Shown: in pieces, positions 61,814-64,000 of the stretch | How positions within the stretch are numbered: position 1 is the first letter of the stretch | Layout: each line of letters starts with the position of its first letter | NCBI RefSeq assembly: GCF_036959255.1 | Contig: NZ_JAWMTI010000009.1 | Span: forward strand, 62,001 to 126,000 | From: Olivibacter sp036959255 | GTDB taxonomy: Bacteria > Bacteroidota > Bacteroidia > Sphingobacteriales > Sphingobacteriaceae | DNA length: 64,000 nt | Reading direction: 5' to 3' | Translations under genes and position numbers: made by a program | The notes under the pieces: generated by a model | Databases searched by the model: none | What the model saw: the letters and a program-made list of their open reading frames with translations, nothing else | Told to the model about the DNA's origin: nothing

Positions 61814-62728
61814 ATGAAAGACACAGCAATACAGTCTCCTTTATCGCTAAAAGATAGTTATTTGGATGCCGAAGAGTTTGCGGAAAATATGCTATTTACA
61901 GAAGACGGGATCGATATTTTTTCTATCAAGGGCTTAAAAAGCATGGAACTTACATTTCGAGATTGCCATGAGGACCCTAGTCTCAATATGTATTTTTCGC
62001 TTCAAGGGATCTCCTCGGCTAAACCGCTTTCTTCGGGACAGGAATATTACGTGGAAACGAATCAGCATATTTTGGGTTATATGCCCAATTTTGAGGGAGA
62101 TTACTCGTTACGCGGAAATCGAGTGGAAACCTTTGGGATCTGTATGCAAGAATCATATTTCCAACGATTAGTCGCGACTGATTTACCTTGTTTGGAACGT
62201 TTTTGGAACGAGGTGCATGCGGGAAGGGAAGCCGACATATCCCGTGTTCCCATGCCTATAACCAGACAACAGCGTGCGGTAATTAGTGAAGTTTTAGACT
62301 GTCCATATTCAGGTCAAATGCGAAAACTTTATTTAGAGTCGAAGGTAACTGAATTGTTTTTTTTACAGGCACAGCAGGCGGAATCAATGCCAGAGGATCG
62401 TTACCTGTCGATTAAACCAGCTGACATAGAACGTTTGCATGCAGTAAAACTGTTTGTTCAGAAACATTTGTTTGAGCCCTTGACTTTAAAGCAGATATCT
62501 CGTGAAATTGGATTGAATGACTTTAAGCTAAAAAAGGGATTCAAACAACTCTTTGGGTGTACCGTCTTTGAGTATTTGACTCAATGCAGAATGGAATATG
62601 CAAGACAGATATTAATGGATACGCGTAGCACGATTACCGAAGTTGCCTACACTTTGGGGTATACTGATCCCTATAACTTCAGTAAAGCGTTTAGACGATA
62701 TTTTGGTTATCTCCCGAGCCAGCTATAA
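61814..62728 (+). CDS. AraC-family transcriptional regulator, PchR-like
   Basis: The product is 304 residues from ATG 61814 (MKDTAIQSPLSLKDS); the upstream GTG frame adds unlikely residues. The N-terminal half is a cupin-like sensor (LNMYFSLQGISSAKPLSSG, LGYMPNFEGDYSLRG). The C-terminal 100 residues are the AraC DNA-binding domain (PLTLKQISREIGLNDFKLKKGF, ITEVAYTLGYTDPYNFSKAF). The pattern resembles PchR-type regulators of siderophore uptake. No siderophore receptor is adjacent. Confidence 0.9.
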   Translation: MKDTAIQSPLSLKDSYLDAEEFAENMLFTEDGIDIFSIKGLKSMELTFRDCHEDPSLNMYFSLQGISSAKPLSSGQEYYVETNQHILGYMPNFEGDYSLRGNRVETFGICMQESYFQRLVATDLPCLERFWNEVHAGREADISRVPMPITRQQRAVISEVLDCPYSGQMRKLYLESKVTELFFLQAQQAESMPEDRYLSIKPADIERLHAVKLFVQKHLFEPLTLKQISREIGLNDFKLKKGFKQLFGCTVFEYLTQCRMEYARQILMDTRSTITEVAYTLGYTDPYNFSKAFRRYFGYLPSQL

Positions 62729-62736
62729 AACATTGG

Positions 62737-63864
62737 TTAAAGATGGTATCCCTGGCTGTTCATTTCTGCGATTCTAAATAGCGTATATCTTTCTTGTTTC
62801 AAAGGATAATCCCAGCAACCCATCCGATGGTGTAGGTTGCCGCCGAAACCTGATTTGAATTTGAACAAACCATACATAGGATGGGAGGGGTCCGGACGGG
62901 GTGAAACACCAAAGAAATCATATTCTTCGCAACCTTTATTTCGCGCAATTTGCATTGCTTTCCACTGCAAGGCATAGGTGGCCATGTAATTACGTTTGAT
63001 AGATGAGGATGCACCGTATAAATAAGTCCCCCGTTTATTGCTAATCACTAAAAACATGGCAGCTAAAGGCGTATCATCTACTTCTGCAATTAATAATTGA
63101 ACTTCAGCAGGGGAGTTCGTATGTGCTGCTCTCGCGCGTAAAACCGAGCGAAAATATTCTATACTATTAAGATGAATGTTGTTTCTGAATGCAGTTTCTC
63201 GATATAAGGCATACCATAGGTCAAGTTTATCTAAACCCACTTCGCGAATATGTACACCTTTTCGTATCGACAAATTAATATTGTAGCGGGTCTTTGGCTT
63301 CATGGATGACAATAAAGTTGTTGGCTCTTTTTTGAGATCCAAAAAGATGGTATTGGATGGTAAGATGTCAGAATTCGACTTTTTTAGATTCCAATGTTGG
63401 GTACTGATGTTTAGCCTAAATTCCTGATATTTTTTTTCCGGGGGGCCGTTCCAGTTACCCTGATTGTCAAAATGTTCCGGGTCCGTCGCCCAGGGCGAAT
63501 GCCAAGCAAGATCATAACGGATTGTAATACAGTTCTTGGGAAGATAGGGGCGTAATGATTCCGAAAACTCTTCCAAAAACCTTCCTTGATTTTCTTCATG
63601 AGGCTCTATTTCCGGTCCGTACGGAATATAAGCAATTGTATATTCATTGTCGACAGGTTGGAGTAAAATAAGCACATCCGTTTCAATATAATTTGATTTT
63701 TCGTTCGATGAATTGTTGAAAATGGAAGGTTTACTCACCTTGAAGTTGATGGCCAGACTTTTTATTCCCTGTTGTTGTTTAACTTCTGACCAAAATGCTG
63801 TTTGTTGAATGATTGAGGTTTTAAAAACGTGTTTTATTTCTTTTTTTTCCAGTCCAGATATCAT
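62737..63864 (-). CDS. FemAB-type peptidyltransferase (FemX-like)
   Basis: The 375-residue protein has two GNAT-like halves of the Fem family: SMKPKTRYNINLSIRKGVHI (the MKPKTR.NI hallmark), YALYRETAFRNNIHLNSIEYF, and EEYDFFGVSPRPDPSHPMYG with FKFKSGFGGNL. FemX enzymes use aminoacyl-tRNA to add residues to lipid II. Gram-negative members are widespread but their product is not defined. Its ATG overlaps the stop of the upstream cvfB-like gene by one base. Confidence 0.9.
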   Translation of the reverse strand: MISGLEKKEIKHVFKTSIIQQTAFWSEVKQQQGIKSLAINFKVSKPSIFNNSSNEKSNYIETDVLILLQPVDNEYTIAYIPYGPEIEPHEENQGRFLEEFSESLRPYLPKNCITIRYDLAWHSPWATDPEHFDNQGNWNGPPEKKYQEFRLNISTQHWNLKKSNSDILPSNTIFLDLKKEPTTLLSSMKPKTRYNINLSIRKGVHIREVGLDKLDLWYALYRETAFRNNIHLNSIEYFRSVLRARAAHTNSPAEVQLLIAEVDDTPLAAMFLVISNKRGTYLYGASSSIKRNYMATYALQWKAMQIARNKGCEEYDFFGVSPRPDPSHPMYGLFKFKSGFGGNLHHRMGCWDYPLKQERYTLFRIAEMNSQGYHL

Positions 63865-64000
63865 TATTGTTTAATTTCTCGTATTTCCTCATCGTCGATT
63901 TCAATGAGCCGCTCTTTGTAAAGAGCACCAATTGCTTTTTTAAAGGTTTTTTTACTGATTTTAAGTATTTTATAAATTTCTTCGGGTGTGCTTTTATCGC
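63864..64000 (-). CDS. CvfB-like S1 RNA-binding protein, C-terminal end only
   Basis: The last 44 residues before a TAA stop read DKSTPEEIYKILKISKKT and KKAIGALYKERLIEIDDEE, ending in EIKQ. This is the C-terminal winged-helix domain of the CvfB/YitL family, which has S1 domains further upstream, outside the window. The stop overlaps the femAB start as TAATG, so the two genes are translationally coupled. Confidence 0.8.
   Translation of the reverse strand, partial: DKSTPEEIYKILKISKKTFKKAIGALYKERLIEIDDEEIREIKQ

Overview
The window is chromosomal DNA from a Bacteroidota bacterium, most likely a member of the Sphingobacteriaceae (Pedobacter/Sphingobacterium/Olivibacter-like; genus not resolvable by eye). 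The evidence is two SusC/SusD outer-membrane nutrient-uptake pairs, many lipoproteins with a Bacteroidota-style lipobox, promoters of the Bacteroidota type (-7 element TAnnTTTG, -33 element TTG), few Shine-Dalgarno sequences, and the overall gene repertoire. I see no rRNA, tRNA, CRISPR array, insertion sequence or prophage. The region reads as core chromosome with several small accessory catabolic loci.

Layout. 1-11.6 kb: a leftward uptake locus with a partial NamZ-like exo-muramidase, SusD1, SusC1, SusD2 and SusC2, and a divergent DeoR-type regulator; the two susC promoters look alike and carry the same repeated motif. 11.7-21.6 kb: a small conserved protein, two peptidases (S41, M28), SMC, a membrane-anchored unknown, then an omega-amidase and a methionine/glutamine-type aminotransferase that together fit the glutamine transaminase-omega-amidase route. 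21.8-30.3 kb: a rightward run with a TrpXYZ-like ABC importer, LolD, a stand-alone pre-ATP-grasp-like protein, a HAD-like protein with altered catalytic residues, a LacI-type regulator, an acyl-CoA carboxylase carboxyltransferase and thioredoxin reductase. 30.3-34 kb: leftward SugE/Gdx-type exporter, Crp/Fnr regulator, TPR-PD40-OmpA protein and QueE.

34-37.6 kb: a GH109-like glycosidase divergent from an N-acetylhexosamine-kinase-like protein and a CBM9-like protein, with two LacI-type operator-like sites between them. 37.6-41.8 kb: RNase HI, a MarR regulator, an ECF sigma factor overlapping a membrane protein, a dicarboxylate/amino-acid symporter and an unknown. 41.8-47.8 kb: a complete histidine-degradation operon, marR-hutH-hutU-hutI-hutG, with overlapping genes and a palindromic operator candidate just upstream of the regulator. 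48-51 kb: ribosomal proteins L21 and L27 and asparagine synthetase B. 51-64 kb: long-chain acyl-CoA synthetase, a lipoprotein, an alpha/beta hydrolase, a MocR-type regulator divergent from bioB, an AraC regulator with a metal-binding-like N-terminus, EcsC, SurE, a diacylglycerol-kinase-family lipid kinase, small unknowns, a second AraC regulator, a FemAB-type transferase and the end of a CvfB-like S1 protein.

No gene set here is certainly a new system. The best leads are the paired susC promoters with their shared motif, the twin LacI-like sites controlling a candidate amino-sugar locus, the MarR-controlled hut operon, and the pre-ATP-grasp/degenerate-HAD pair in the ABC-transporter operon.
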